Source of the DNA: Rhodanobacter sp. C03 | GTDB lineage: Bacteria; Pseudomonadota; Gammaproteobacteria; Xanthomonadales; Rhodanobacteraceae | DNA: 64,000 nucleotides | NCBI RefSeq assembly: GCF_002001175.1 | Contig: NZ_MUNT01000010.1 | Span: 154,090 to 218,089 of the forward strand | Direction: 5' to 3' | Shown: piece after piece, positions 8,503-17,746 of the stretch | Layout: each line of letters starts with the position of its first letter | Numbering within the stretch: the first letter of the stretch is position 1 | Translations under genes and position numbers: made by a program | Notes under the pieces: generated by a model | Databases searched by the model: none | What the model saw: the letters and a program-made list of their open reading frames with translations, nothing else | Told to the model about the DNA's origin: nothing

Positions 8503-9119
8503 GGGCGCCGCTCTCCGGCGAGGCGGCGCGGGGTGGAGTCATGCAGGTAAGGGTGTTCGCGTTCGGCCAGCCAGGGCACATCCGGCAGGCCGCCGTGTTC
8601 GAGCCAGGTATCGCGGACATAGGCGTAGCTGGGCAGATCGCGGGCGAGCAAGCTGACCTGCGGGCCAGTTTCGCCCATGCGTTGCTGGCCGACTTCCTGG
8701 AAGCCATAGGTGCCGTGGAACAGCACCACCACGTCGTCGCGCGGCTCCAGGAACACTTCGCAGGTGAGCAGCGGCACACGCACTTCGGCGTAGCTGTGCA
8801 CATCGCAATAAAAGACCCGACCCAGACCATGACGGCGGTAAGTGTTCGCAATCACGATGCGGTCGATGTAGAGGAATTGCGGGTAACGCCCGGCGAACCA
8901 GCGGTAGTTCGGGCTGGTGTATTCGCCGCCTTCACGTAGCGCGATCACAAAGCCGGCCAGGTGACCGTCGATTTCGGCAACGCGGAAATATTCAGCGTGC
9001 TCGTAGAAATAGCGCAACTGGGTAGCGTCAAGGGCGAGGATGGAGCGACCGGCAGCGTTGTTGAGCGCCAGTACGGCATCCAGGTCGTGCTCGCGCACGT
9101 CGCGGATGGCAAGGGCCAT
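8499..9119 (-). CDS. GNAT family N-acetyltransferase
   Basis: A 206-residue protein of the Gcn5-related acetyltransferase superfamily. The N-terminal IRDVREHDLDAVLALNNAA and the central YIDRIVIANTYRRHGLGRVFY (acetyl-CoA binding RRHGLG) are characteristic. The C-terminal 60 residues are an extension I do not recognise. The stop overlaps the start of minC (ATGA), so it heads the min operon. The substrate is unknown, and whether it bears on division-site selection is open. Confidence 0.85.
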   Translation of the reverse strand: MALAIRDVREHDLDAVLALNNAAGRSILALDATQLRYFYEHAEYFRVAEIDGHLAGFVIALREGGEYTSPNYRWFAGRYPQFLYIDRIVIANTYRRHGLGRVFYCDVHSYAEVRVPLLTCEVFLEPRDDVVVLFHGTYGFQEVGQQRMGETGPQVSLLARDLPSYAYVRDTWLEHGGLPDVPWLAEREHPYLHDSTPRRLAGERRP

Positions 9120-9328
9120 TCGTTGCTCCGCAATGAAATGGATAGAGGAACCAAGGTCGACGGATCGGCCTCGCAGATAGGGCCATTATGGCATGCGGCC
9201 GTTGCCGACACATCTCGCAAGGACACATCAAGGGCACATGTAAAGGCTTTGTAAAGCGGCCGGCAGTCCGGTTGGCGCCATGGCCGTGCATGACTTCTCG
9301 CGCATTGCGCGAAAACTGCGCACCCTCA

Positions 9329-10564
9329 ATGATGCGCGGCATGCGCTGGCCATTCTTCAATCACATCCGACTGCTCCGCCTGACGGGTTTTTTCGCCTAT
9401 CTGTGTTCAGGCACCCCATTGATCACCACCTGGGCGGTGGAACGCCTCGACCAGTTGCATCGACCAAACTTCGCGCTGCTGTTGTGGACCTTGTCCTACT
9501 TGCTATTCGGCGTGCTGTACCTGCTGCTGACCAGCAATCTCGGTTCCAAGCGTTATCTCGGCACCCGTCTGATTGGCTTGGCGCTGATGACGGCGTGTTC
9601 GTTGGCTGTGGGTTGGTACAGCCACAGCGGTCTCTCGGCGATCCTGATGGTGGTGTCGTCGGTCGTGCTGCCCTGGCTGGTGCCGTTCTGGCTCAGCGTG
9701 GCGTGGCTCGTGCTCTGGAATCTGGCCTTGGCCGCGGTATTTGCTACCTTTCCCGAACTGAACTACAGCATCCTGCTGGCGTTGATGCAGGCCAGCATTT
9801 ATATGGGTTTCGCCGCGATGGGCTTCGTCGCCTCGCTGGTGGCCAGCCAGCAGGTCGAGGAGCGCGAGGTGCAACGTCGGCTGAATTCCGAACTGCGCGC
9901 GACCCGCGCATTGCTGGCCGAATCCAGCCGGATCGCCGAGCGCATGCGCATTGCACGCGATCTGCACGATCTGATTGGTCATCACTTGACCGCGCTGAGC
10001 CTGAACCTGGAGGTGGCCAGCCATCTCACCAACGAGGCGGCCGGTGCGCATGTGCGCAAGGCGCAGAGCACCGCCAAACTGCTGCTGGCCGACGTGCGCG
10101 AAGTGGTCAGCGAGCTGCGCCAGGATGACGCAATCGATCTGACCCAAGCCTTGCGCAGCCTCACCGAGGGCGTCCCCGGGCTGAATGTGCACGTGATCAT
10201 GCCGCCGCGTTTCAGTGTGGAGGATCCACGGCGCGCGCAAGTACTGCTGCGCTGCGCACAGGAGATCATCACCAATACCGCCAGGCATGCCGGCGCGCGC
10301 AATCTATGGCTGAATTTTGCCTATGCCGGAGAAAGCCTGCTGGGCCTGCATGCGCGCGACGATGGCCGTGGCGCCGAGCAGGTCGAGCCGGGCAATGGCC
10401 TGTCCGGCATGCGCGAACGGCTGGCCGAGTTCGGCGGCAGCCTGACGCTGGACACCGGCATGAGCCAGGGGTTTGCGCTGACGGTACGGTTGCCGCTGGG
10501 TGAGCACACGGCGCTGGCGCACGCGACGTCACGGTTTGAACCGCCGGCGTTGAATGTGTCGTAA
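9329..10564 (+). CDS. sensor histidine kinase, HisKA_3 (DesK/NarL type)
   Basis: About 411 residues from the ATG at 9329. The N-terminal 180 residues hold roughly six hydrophobic membrane helices with little periplasmic sequence, as in DesK-type sensors. A coiled-coil linker is followed by the phospho-acceptor motif RIARDLHDLIGHHL and then a HATPase_c domain with DDGRGAEQVEPGNGLSGMRER. The next gene, 91 bases downstream, encodes the cognate NarL-type regulator. DesK homologues sense membrane fluidity; the signal here is not known. The upstream in-frame ATG at 9188 is less likely because it adds a non-family segment. Confidence 0.9.
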   Translation: MMRGMRWPFFNHIRLLRLTGFFAYLCSGTPLITTWAVERLDQLHRPNFALLLWTLSYLLFGVLYLLLTSNLGSKRYLGTRLIGLALMTACSLAVGWYSHSGLSAILMVVSSVVLPWLVPFWLSVAWLVLWNLALAAVFATFPELNYSILLALMQASIYMGFAAMGFVASLVASQQVEEREVQRRLNSELRATRALLAESSRIAERMRIARDLHDLIGHHLTALSLNLEVASHLTNEAAGAHVRKAQSTAKLLLADVREVVSELRQDDAIDLTQALRSLTEGVPGLNVHVIMPPRFSVEDPRRAQVLLRCAQEIITNTARHAGARNLWLNFAYAGESLLGLHARDDGRGAEQVEPGNGLSGMRERLAEFGGSLTLDTGMSQGFALTVRLPLGEHTALAHATSRFEPPALNVS

Positions 10565-10655
10565 TGTTGGTGGTTCGCACGGCGTGCCAGAATGCGCCTT
10601 TGCTGGTCGGCCGTTTTGCGGGCCAGCCTGAATCACGTTACTCCGAGGATGCGCG

Positions 10656-11297
10656 ATGATCTCCGTTTGTCTCGTCGACGACCAGAATCTGGTGCGCCAG
10701 GGCGTTCGTTCGCTGCTGGATCTGGCCGAAGACATCCGCGTGATCGCCGAATGCGCCGATGGCGCACAGGCGGTGCAGGACATTCCGCGGATCAAGCCCG
10801 ATGTGGTGTTGCTGGACCTGCGCATGCCGAACATGAGCGGGCTGGAAGTGCTGCAGGCGCTGTCTGCGCGCAATGAACTGCCGCCGACGATCATCCTCAC
10901 CACGTTCGACGACGATCAGCTGGTCTTGCAGGGTCTCAAGGCCGGTGCGCGGGGCTATCTGCTGAAGGACGTCTCGCTGGAGCAGCTGGTGGAAGCCGTA
11001 CGTACGGTTGCCGCTGGCGGCTCGCTGGTGGCGCCGATGGTCACCCAGCGCCTGATGGCGGGGGTGTCGCGGATGCAGAACCATTTCACCAGCCTCGAGC
11101 AGCCCGATCCGCTGACCGAGCGTGAAACCGAGATCCTGCGCCTGCTCTCCGGCGGTTACAGCAACAAGGAAATCGCCAACTCGTTGAAGGTGGCCGAAGG
11201 CACCGTGAAAAACCACGTTTCCAACATCCTTTCCAAGCTGGGTGTGCGCGACCGTACCCGTGCCGTGCTGAAGGCGCTGGAGATGGGGATCGTCTGA
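10656..11297 (+). CDS. NarL/LuxR family response regulator
   Basis: A 213-residue regulator with a CheY-like receiver (acidic pocket VCLVDDQ, phospho-acceptor Asp in VVLLDLRMPN, switch TTFDDD, Lys in YLLKDVS) and a C-terminal LuxR helix-turn-helix (LTERETEILRLLSGGYSNKEIANSL through GTVKNHVSNILSKLGVRDRT). It pairs with the DesK-type kinase just upstream. Target genes cannot be read from the window; the SRPBCC and ABC transporter genes downstream are the nearest candidates on the same strand. Confidence 0.95.
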   Translation: MISVCLVDDQNLVRQGVRSLLDLAEDIRVIAECADGAQAVQDIPRIKPDVVLLDLRMPNMSGLEVLQALSARNELPPTIILTTFDDDQLVLQGLKAGARGYLLKDVSLEQLVEAVRTVAAGGSLVAPMVTQRLMAGVSRMQNHFTSLEQPDPLTERETEILRLLSGGYSNKEIANSLKVAEGTVKNHVSNILSKLGVRDRTRAVLKALEMGIV

Positions 11298-11571
11298 AGC
11301 AGGTTGGGCAGCAGCAAGCTTCGTTTTTGCTGCGTTGCGATGAAATCGGCAGCCGGCGCCGTTGACGCGCGCCATCTGCGGACCCCGTTTTTGGCCTTCC
11401 AGATGCGCCTGCAGCGGCGGATAGCGTTCCAGCCCGCGAGCAAGTAACATCCCTAGCTTCGGCGTTTGCCGACCCCCTGTCATCGCCTCGGAACGACTGT
11501 TCGGGCAGGCGCATATGGCGATTGGGGCGACATCTTTAGGTATGGCGTAGAGACGCTCGGAGAACTCTGGA
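11298..11571. other. 274-base intergenic region without a supported gene
   Basis: The gap after the response regulator holds a modest hairpin (GCAGCAA...TTGCTGC, 11310-11332) that could end that transcript. The minus strand is open in more than one frame across most of it. One frame reads an Arg/Pro/Ser-rich peptide of a kind that I associate with dispersed repeats in Xanthomonadales genomes. No start, ribosome site or family match supports a gene. The last 50 bases are probably the leader of the SRPBCC gene. Confidence 0.45.
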
Positions 11572-12942
11572 ATGATGCGTGTCCTTGAATTTCTTGTTGC
11601 CCTGGTCATCGTCGCGGTGATCGGTGTCGTGGCGGCCGTGATCATGCCCGGCAGTGGCCATGTGGAACGCCAGCTGGTGATCGGCAAGGATATGCGCCAG
11701 GTCTATGACGTACTCGACAACTTCCGTCGGCTGCCGGACTACTCCGTGCTGCGCAATTACGATCGCAATGTGCAGTTCAGCTTTTCCGGCAAGTCCTTCG
11801 GCCCGGGCGCCGAAGTCAGCTGGACCAGCACCGATGCCAAGGTGGGCAACGGTGGCCTGACCATCGCCAGCGCCACGCCGGATTTCGACAAGATCGACAG
11901 CAATACCAAGAATGCCAGCATCGTCTGGAACCTGGACAACGACTGGCGCGGCCTGGACAAGCATTTCACGCTGGACCTGGAGCGTCAGGGCAGCCGTGGT
12001 CAGCTGACCCAAGTCACCTGGTCGTATGACGTGGCCTATGGCTGGAATCTGGTCAACCGGTTCTCCAGCATGTACATCCATGGCGACCCCGACTCGTTCG
12101 TCCAGTTCAGCCTGAACAACCTGCAGAACGTGCTGGCCGGCGTGGCCAACGTCGACTACAGCCAGTTGATTCCGTATATCGCGCAGACTCAGCCGACGCC
12201 GATGCTGCTGGTGTCCGTCTCGACCCAGCGCAAGGACGGCCAGGACGCCGTCGAGGACGAGGTCACCAAGGCCACGGCCGAGCTGCAGGCGGCAGCCAAG
12301 AAACTGGGCGTGAACGTGACCGGCACAGCGGTTCTGTTCATCACCAACTACGGTGACCAGACCTTCGGCTTCGACGTGGGCTTGCCGATCGACTCCAGCA
12401 CGCTGACCGTCAACGGCCAGAGCGTGCAGCTGACCGCGGCGACCGCGCCGGCGCTGGACGCATCCGGCGCTCCGGCCGATGCCAGCAGCGCGGCCGGTGC
12501 CGCCAGCAGCGCGCCGCTCGCGGCAGGCAGCCGCGATCGTTTCGGCCGCCTGGTGGTGGACAACGATGTGCGTGGCACGCTGGCGTTCGGCGGTGCGGTG
12601 CTGAAGGGCGTGTGGAACGGTACGTTCGCCGGTGTGCCACAGACCCGCGAGATGCTCAAGGCCTATGCGCAGACCCACGGCTACACCTTCGACGAGGTGG
12701 TCAGCCCGGTCTATGACATCGTGGTCACGCCGGCGCAGAAGGACGCCAGCGGTAGCATCACCCGCTATGCCAAGTACAACGTGCTCCTGCCGATCACCAG
12801 CGCGCCGGCGCAGACGCCGGAGCAGGAGGCGGGTATCCAGCCGCCGTCGCCGGACACCGATGCACCAGCCAGCCCCAGCACGGCACCGGCTCCCGCCAGC
12901 ACGGCGGCAGCACCGGCCGCGGCCGCCAGCGCCGCCCACTAA
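11572..12942 (+). CDS. membrane-anchored SRPBCC (polyketide cyclase/START-like) protein
   Basis: A 456-residue protein with an N-terminal membrane anchor (residues 3-25, VLEFLVALVIVAVIGVVAAVI), then an SRPBCC-type lipid/hydrophobe-binding domain opening with VERQLVIGKDMRQVYDVLDNFRRLPDYS. A second half (about 220-410) has GyrI-like features (VFGFDVGLPI-like stretch and DEVVSPVYDIV). The last 45 residues are an Ala/Pro/Ser/Thr-rich tail, probably disordered. The function is unknown. It ends at a strong terminator, so it is a separate unit from the ABC genes that follow. Confidence 0.75.
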   Translation: MMRVLEFLVALVIVAVIGVVAAVIMPGSGHVERQLVIGKDMRQVYDVLDNFRRLPDYSVLRNYDRNVQFSFSGKSFGPGAEVSWTSTDAKVGNGGLTIASATPDFDKIDSNTKNASIVWNLDNDWRGLDKHFTLDLERQGSRGQLTQVTWSYDVAYGWNLVNRFSSMYIHGDPDSFVQFSLNNLQNVLAGVANVDYSQLIPYIAQTQPTPMLLVSVSTQRKDGQDAVEDEVTKATAELQAAAKKLGVNVTGTAVLFITNYGDQTFGFDVGLPIDSSTLTVNGQSVQLTAATAPALDASGAPADASSAAGAASSAPLAAGSRDRFGRLVVDNDVRGTLAFGGAVLKGVWNGTFAGVPQTREMLKAYAQTHGYTFDEVVSPVYDIVVTPAQKDASGSITRYAKYNVLLPITSAPAQTPEQEAGIQPPSPDTDAPASPSTAPAPASTAAAPAAAASAAH

Positions 12943-12965
12943 GCTGAAGCCTGGTGGCAACATCG

Positions 12966-12999
12966 AAAGGCCCTTCCATCAAGGAAGGGCCTTTTCTTT
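12966..12999 (+). terminator. intrinsic terminator after the SRPBCC gene
   Basis: A perfect 12-bp stem AAAGGCCCTTCC/GGAAGGGCCTTT with a five-base loop (ATCAA), followed by TTCTTTG. It lies 23 bases after the stop codon at 12942. Confidence 0.9.
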
Positions 13000-13122
13000 G
13001 TCGGCAGCGGCCACAGCCGAACTTCCAGGATGTCTTGCGGTACATTGCCGGACGCCCCGTGCCATCGCCGGCCGGATCTGCCGGCGCTCGATGATGCGTT
13101 TCGCCACAGCTCTCCACTGGAC

Positions 13123-14079
13123 ATGATCGAAACCGACCAGCTCACCCGATGCTATGGCAACCTGACCGCGGTGGATGCGCTGAGCATGCGCGTCGAGCCT
13201 GGCCAGGTGCTTGGCCTGCTGGGCCCCAACGGCGCCGGTAAATCCACCGCGATGCGCATGATCGCCGGGTTCCTGGTGCCCACCTCGGGCACGGCGCGGG
13301 TCTGCGGTTACGACGTCATGCGCGAACCGCTGCTGGCGAAGCGTGCGCTGGGCTATCTGCCGGAAGGTGCGCCGAGCTACGGCGAGCTGACCGTGCGCGA
13401 ATTCCTGCAGTTCATCGTGCGCATGCGCGGGCTCAAGCCGGATGTCGGCTACCGGCGCTTCGACGAGGTGGTGCACCGGCTGCAGCTGGAGGAAGTACTG
13501 GGACTGTGCATCGACACCTTGTCGAAAGGTCTGCGCCGGCGCGTCGGGCTGGCCCAGGCGATCCTGCACGATCCGCCGGTGCTGATGCTGGACGAGCCCA
13601 CCGACGGTCTCGATCCGAACCAGAAGCACGCGGTGCGCCAGTTGATCGACATGATGGCGCGCGAGCGCACGATCCTGATTTCCACCCATCTGCTGGAAGA
13701 AGTGCATGCGCTATGCAACCGGGTGGTGATCATCGCCCGCGGCAAGCTGCAGGCCGACGCCACTCCGGCTGAGCTGGAGCAGCGTTCGCGCTACCACGGC
13801 GCGGTGTCGTTCAGTGCGCCGGGCAGTGGCATGTCGCAGGAAATGCTGGGTCGCCTGCCGCAGGTGGCGGCGATCGAGGTCGATCCGCTGGACGGCCGCA
13901 TCACGGTGTTCCCGAAACCGGGCGAGCGCATCCTCGATGCGGTCGAGCAACTGCTGCGCCAACAGGGACTGGAGGTGTCGGAGATCCAGCTGGAGCGTGG
14001 CCGGCTCGACGAGGTATTCCGGCAGATCACCACCCATGCCGACGTCCAGCGCAGCATGGCCACAGGGGAAAGCGCATGA
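13123..14079 (+). CDS. ABC transporter ATP-binding protein (GldA-like)
   Basis: A 318-residue ATPase with Walker A GPNGAGKST, Q-loop region, signature LSKGLRRRVGLAQA and Walker B VLMLDEPTDGLD, plus a C-terminal regulatory extension of about 90 residues as in GldA/CcmA-type exporters. It energises the permease and the GldG-like protein encoded directly downstream. I chose ATG 13123 (MIETDQL) over 13030 because it fits the family start. The stop overlaps the permease start by four bases (ATGA). In Bacteroidetes such complexes take part in gliding; in gammaproteobacteria the substrate is unknown. Confidence 0.9.
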   Translation: MIETDQLTRCYGNLTAVDALSMRVEPGQVLGLLGPNGAGKSTAMRMIAGFLVPTSGTARVCGYDVMREPLLAKRALGYLPEGAPSYGELTVREFLQFIVRMRGLKPDVGYRRFDEVVHRLQLEEVLGLCIDTLSKGLRRRVGLAQAILHDPPVLMLDEPTDGLDPNQKHAVRQLIDMMARERTILISTHLLEEVHALCNRVVIIARGKLQADATPAELEQRSRYHGAVSFSAPGSGMSQEMLGRLPQVAAIEVDPLDGRITVFPKPGERILDAVEQLLRQQGLEVSEIQLERGRLDEVFRQITTHADVQRSMATGESA

Positions 14080-14810
14080 GTCCGCAGGGTGCGGTGATGC
14101 GGCGCGAATTGCGCAGCTATTTCGTGACCCCGGTGGCCTATGTGTTTCTGGTGATCTTTCTGGTGCTGGCCGGCATCCTCACGTTCTATGCGGGTGATTT
14201 CTACGAGCGCGGGCAGGCCGACCTGCAACCGTTCTTCGTGATGCATCCATGGCTGTACCTGATCCTGGTGCCGGCGCTCACCATGCGGATGTGGGCGGAG
14301 GAGACCAAGGGCGGCACGCTGGAGTTGCTGCTGACCCTGCCGGTGACGCTGTGGCAGGCGATGCTGGGCAAGTTCCTGGCGGCATGGCTGTTCATCGGGC
14401 TGGCGCTGGTGCTGACCTTTCCGATCTGGATTACCGTCAATTATCTGGGTTCACCGGACAACGGCGTGATCCTGGCTGGCTATCTCGGCAGCTGGTTGAT
14501 GGCTGGCACCTTCATCGCGATCGGCGCCTGCCTGTCGGCGCTGACCCGCAGCCAGGTGGTGGCGTTCATCCTGACCGCGCTGGTGTGCGTGCTGCTGCTC
14601 CTGGCCGGGCAGCCGCAGGTGCTGGATTTCTTCTCCGGCGCGCTGCCGCGCAAGCTGATCAATGGCGTGGCACACCTGTCCATGCTGCGACATTTCGAGG
14701 CGATCTCGCGCGGCGTGCTGGACGTGCGCGATCTGCTGTATTTCCTGCTCAGCACGATCGGCTGGCTGCTCGCCGGCGTGCTGCTGCTCGACCTGAAACG
14801 GACGCGCTGA
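14076..14810 (+). CDS. ABC-2 type permease (GldF-like)
   Basis: A 244-residue inner-membrane protein with six predicted helices, typical of ABC-2 permeases. The N-terminal RRELRSYFVTPVAYVFLVIFL is a common opening for GldF-like proteins, and WAEETKGGTLELLLTLPVT is the conserved cytosolic segment that docks the ATPase. It is translationally coupled to the ATPase upstream and lies four bases before the GldG-like gene. Confidence 0.9.
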   Translation: MSPQGAVMRRELRSYFVTPVAYVFLVIFLVLAGILTFYAGDFYERGQADLQPFFVMHPWLYLILVPALTMRMWAEETKGGTLELLLTLPVTLWQAMLGKFLAAWLFIGLALVLTFPIWITVNYLGSPDNGVILAGYLGSWLMAGTFIAIGACLSALTRSQVVAFILTALVCVLLLLAGQPQVLDFFSGALPRKLINGVAHLSMLRHFEAISRGVLDVRDLLYFLLSTIGWLLAGVLLLDLKRTR

Positions 14811-14813
14811 CCC

Positions 14814-16733
14814 ATGCTCCGTCTACGCCTTTCCCCTGTGCTTACCACTCCGCTGAAGCTGACCCGGCGTAGTGCGCTGTATGCCGCACTGCTGTTGTTG
14901 GTACTGGTGTTCGTGCCGCTGATCGTGGCCAGCAGCCGCTGGTTGCATGCATCGCGGGTCGACCTCACCACCGACCGGCTGTACACGCTGACGCCCGGCA
15001 CGTTGCAGATCGTCGGGACGCTGCAGCGGCAGCTGCGACTGACTCTGTATTTTTCCGAGCATGCGACCCGCGACCTGCCGCAACTGCGCAGTTACGAGCA
15101 GCGCGTGCGCGAGATGCTGCAGGAGATGGTGGCGCGCTCACATGGACGCATCCGCTTGCAGGTCATCGACCCGGTGCCGTATTCCGATGACGAAGCGAGC
15201 GCCCAAGGTAGCGGCCTGACCGCCGCCAATGGCGGCAGCAACGGCGAACGGGTGTTCTTCGGACTGGCCGGCGGGGCCATGGCGGTCACGGCCGATACCG
15301 ACGCGGCAGAGGATCGTGCGCCGGAGAAGACGCTGGCGATTCCATTCTTCGACCCGGCGCGCGAGGCGTTTCTCGAATTCGACATCGCCAAACTGTTGTA
15401 CGAACTGAACCAGACCAGCAGGCCGCCGATCGGCGTGATCAGTTCGCTGCCGGTCGCGGGCAATCCGGCGCTCGATCAGCCAGCGTGGACAGCCGTGCAG
15501 CAGCTCGATCAGCTGTTCGACGTGAAGCTGCTGGACGCGGCCACGCTGAAGCACGTCGACGACAGTATCAAGGTGCTGCTGCTGATCCATCCCAAGCAGC
15601 TGCCGCCCGATGCGCAGTATGCGATCGACCAGTACGTGCTGCATGGTGGCCATCTGGCGGTATTCGTCGATCCGGATGCGGAGCTCGACACCACACAGTA
15701 CAGCGCCGACAGTGCGACCTTTCCCGACCACAGCTCGAACCTGCCGCGCTTGTTCGCCGCATGGGGTGTGTTGTATGACCCGGGCAAGGTGGTGCTGGAC
15801 CGCTCCCGCGCGTTGCAGATCGAACTGGCCGGCAGCAGCCTCAATCATCCGGCGATGCTCGGTCTCGGTGCGCAGGAGCTCAATCGCGACGATGCGATCA
15901 CCGCCAGCCTGCAGCGCATCAATGTGTCCAGCATCGGCCACTTCGATCTGGCTCCGGATGCGCATACGCGACTGCTTCCGCTGCTGCAGAGCAGCGCCGA
16001 GGCCGAGGTGGTACCGGTTCAGCGGGTGCTGGACGCGAGCAACGATCCTGCCGCACTGCTGCAGGGCTACCAGCCGGACAACGCCCACTATGTGCTGGCG
16101 GCGCGCTTGCGCGGCACGCTCAACAGCGCGTTTCCGGAGCGTGCCGGTCAGCCCGGATTCCTGGCCCATTCCGCGCCAAATGCCGAAGTGATCCTGGTCG
16201 CCGATACCGATCTGCTCAGCGACCGGCTGTGGGTGGAGCCGCAGACCATGCTCGGCCAGACGATGATGCAGGCGTTTGCCAACAACGGCGATTTCGTCAC
16301 CAACCTGGTCGACAACCTCAGCGGCTCCTCGGCGCTGCTGTCGATACGCGGCCGTTCCACCTCGCAGCGCCCGTTCACCCGGGTGGATGCGCTGCGCAAC
16401 GTGGCGGACCAGAAATTCCTGCAGAAGGAACACGAGCTGGAGCTGGAACTGGCCGAGACCCGACGCCGACTCGACGAGCTGCAGTCGTCCAGGGGCAATC
16501 ACGGCAGCACCGTCACCGCCGAGCAGCGCCAGGAAATCGAACAGTTCCGTCAGCGCCAGCTGGCGATCAACAAGGAGCTGCGCGACGTGCAGCACCAGCT
16601 CAACGCCGAGATCGACGCGCTTGGCCTGCGCGTGAAGGTCATCAACATCGTGCTGGTGCCGGCACTGGTGGTGTTGCTCGGCCTGCTCTACGGCTGGCGG
16701 CGCAGCCGGCACAGCCGTCAGCGCACGCAGTGA
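14814..16733 (+). CDS. GldG-like ABC transporter auxiliary protein
   Basis: A 639-residue protein with an N-terminal membrane helix (about residues 22-42), a long periplasmic part and a C-terminal helix near residues 605-625. The motif VDLTTDRLYTLTPGT is the signature of GldG/ABC_transp_aux proteins, followed by the YFSEHATRDLPQLRSYEQRVRE region. A coiled-coil segment (about 530-600, EHELELELAETRRRLDELQ) precedes the last helix. It completes a three-gene exporter. The DUF4340 gene that often follows in gammaproteobacteria is absent here. Confidence 0.88.
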   Translation: MLRLRLSPVLTTPLKLTRRSALYAALLLLVLVFVPLIVASSRWLHASRVDLTTDRLYTLTPGTLQIVGTLQRQLRLTLYFSEHATRDLPQLRSYEQRVREMLQEMVARSHGRIRLQVIDPVPYSDDEASAQGSGLTAANGGSNGERVFFGLAGGAMAVTADTDAAEDRAPEKTLAIPFFDPAREAFLEFDIAKLLYELNQTSRPPIGVISSLPVAGNPALDQPAWTAVQQLDQLFDVKLLDAATLKHVDDSIKVLLLIHPKQLPPDAQYAIDQYVLHGGHLAVFVDPDAELDTTQYSADSATFPDHSSNLPRLFAAWGVLYDPGKVVLDRSRALQIELAGSSLNHPAMLGLGAQELNRDDAITASLQRINVSSIGHFDLAPDAHTRLLPLLQSSAEAEVVPVQRVLDASNDPAALLQGYQPDNAHYVLAARLRGTLNSAFPERAGQPGFLAHSAPNAEVILVADTDLLSDRLWVEPQTMLGQTMMQAFANNGDFVTNLVDNLSGSSALLSIRGRSTSQRPFTRVDALRNVADQKFLQKEHELELELAETRRRLDELQSSRGNHGSTVTAEQRQEIEQFRQRQLAINKELRDVQHQLNAEIDALGLRVKVINIVLVPALVVLLGLLYGWRRSRHSRQRTQ

Positions 16734-16852
16734 TGGCTGGCGCGTTACACGCCGAGCGGCAATCTGCCGCAACGCAGGCGGCGTGCGCGGCACTATGCTG
16801 ACCGGTCGCAGAAGGATTTCGGATTGAATCGTGGCGCTGGTGCACTGACGTG

Positions 16853-17728
16853 ATGGCAACCCTGTTGAAATGGGTGGTGCCGTGGGAGTTCTCGTGGGTG
16901 TTTCTCGCGATCTTCCTGTCGACCTGCGTGCTGTACCTGCGCGGCAGTCGCCGCCTGTCGGTGAGCTTCGGCCGCCAGCTGGCGTTCTGGATCGGCATGG
17001 CGATCATCTACCTGTCGCTGCAGACCTATCTGGACTACTACGCCGAGCATGAGTTCTTCATGCACCGCATCCAGCAGGTGCTGCTACATCACCTGACTCC
17101 GCTGCTGATCGTGGCCACCTATCCGGCTACGGTATTGCGCGCGGGCCTGCCGCTGGCGTGGCGTGTGCGCGTGCTGCGGCCACTGCAGCGCTCATGGCCG
17201 TGGCGACTGCTCAGCGCGGTGATCCTGAACCCGTTGGTGGCGACGCTGCTGTTCGTGGTGTTCGTGCTGATCTGGCTGATCCCGTCACTGCAGACGCTGG
17301 CGATGCTGGACTGGCGGATCTATCGCTTCATGAACTGGACGATGCTGATCAGCGGGTTCGCCTACTGGTCGCTGGTGCTCGATCACCGGCCGCATCCGCC
17401 GGGACGGATGACCGCCGGCCTGCGCGTGCTGTCGCCGGCAGTCACCATGACGCCGCAGATCCTTGCCGGCGCCATCGTCACGTTTTCCAAGACGGATCTC
17501 TATCCGATCTTCGAGATCTGCGGTCGCGCGTTCACCTTCAACGTGCTGACCGGGCAGCTGATCGGCGGCGTGATCACCTGGGTGCCGGCGGCCCTGATCG
17601 AGTCGATCGGCGGGCTGCTGGCGCTACGCCAGTGGTTGCGGCTGTCGCGCAATGGACGCTTGCCGCGTCGCCCATTGCGTCAACCGACGGTGCGCTCGTC
17701 CGCGACGACCACCCCGTCTGTGGAATGA
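16853..17728 (+). CDS. cytochrome c oxidase assembly protein, caa3_CtaG family
   Basis: About 291 residues (ATG 16853; a GTG at 16850 is also possible) with seven predicted membrane helices, typical of the caa3_CtaG family that helps assemble the copper centres of cytochrome c oxidase. Conserved features include EHEFFMHRIQQVLLHHLTPLL, with membrane histidines that may bind copper, and the DHRPHPPGRM loop. It is convergent with the PCu(A)C and SCO genes, which act in the same pathway, so this is a small copper-delivery locus. Confidence 0.9.
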   Translation: MATLLKWVVPWEFSWVFLAIFLSTCVLYLRGSRRLSVSFGRQLAFWIGMAIIYLSLQTYLDYYAEHEFFMHRIQQVLLHHLTPLLIVATYPATVLRAGLPLAWRVRVLRPLQRSWPWRLLSAVILNPLVATLLFVVFVLIWLIPSLQTLAMLDWRIYRFMNWTMLISGFAYWSLVLDHRPHPPGRMTAGLRVLSPAVTMTPQILAGAIVTFSKTDLYPIFEICGRAFTFNVLTGQLIGGVITWVPAALIESIGGLLALRQWLRLSRNGRLPRRPLRQPTVRSSATTTPSVE

Positions 17729-17746
17729 AGTAAAGCTTGCGTGCTT

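Noticed and set aside
11086..11687. Minus-strand frames over the 3' end of the response regulator and the following gap
   Set aside because: Low-complexity Arg/Ser/Pro peptides without start or ribosome site; treated as non-coding.
15138..16859. 573-codon minus-strand frame opposite the GldG-like gene
   Set aside because: Shadow frame; the GldG signature on the plus strand is clear.
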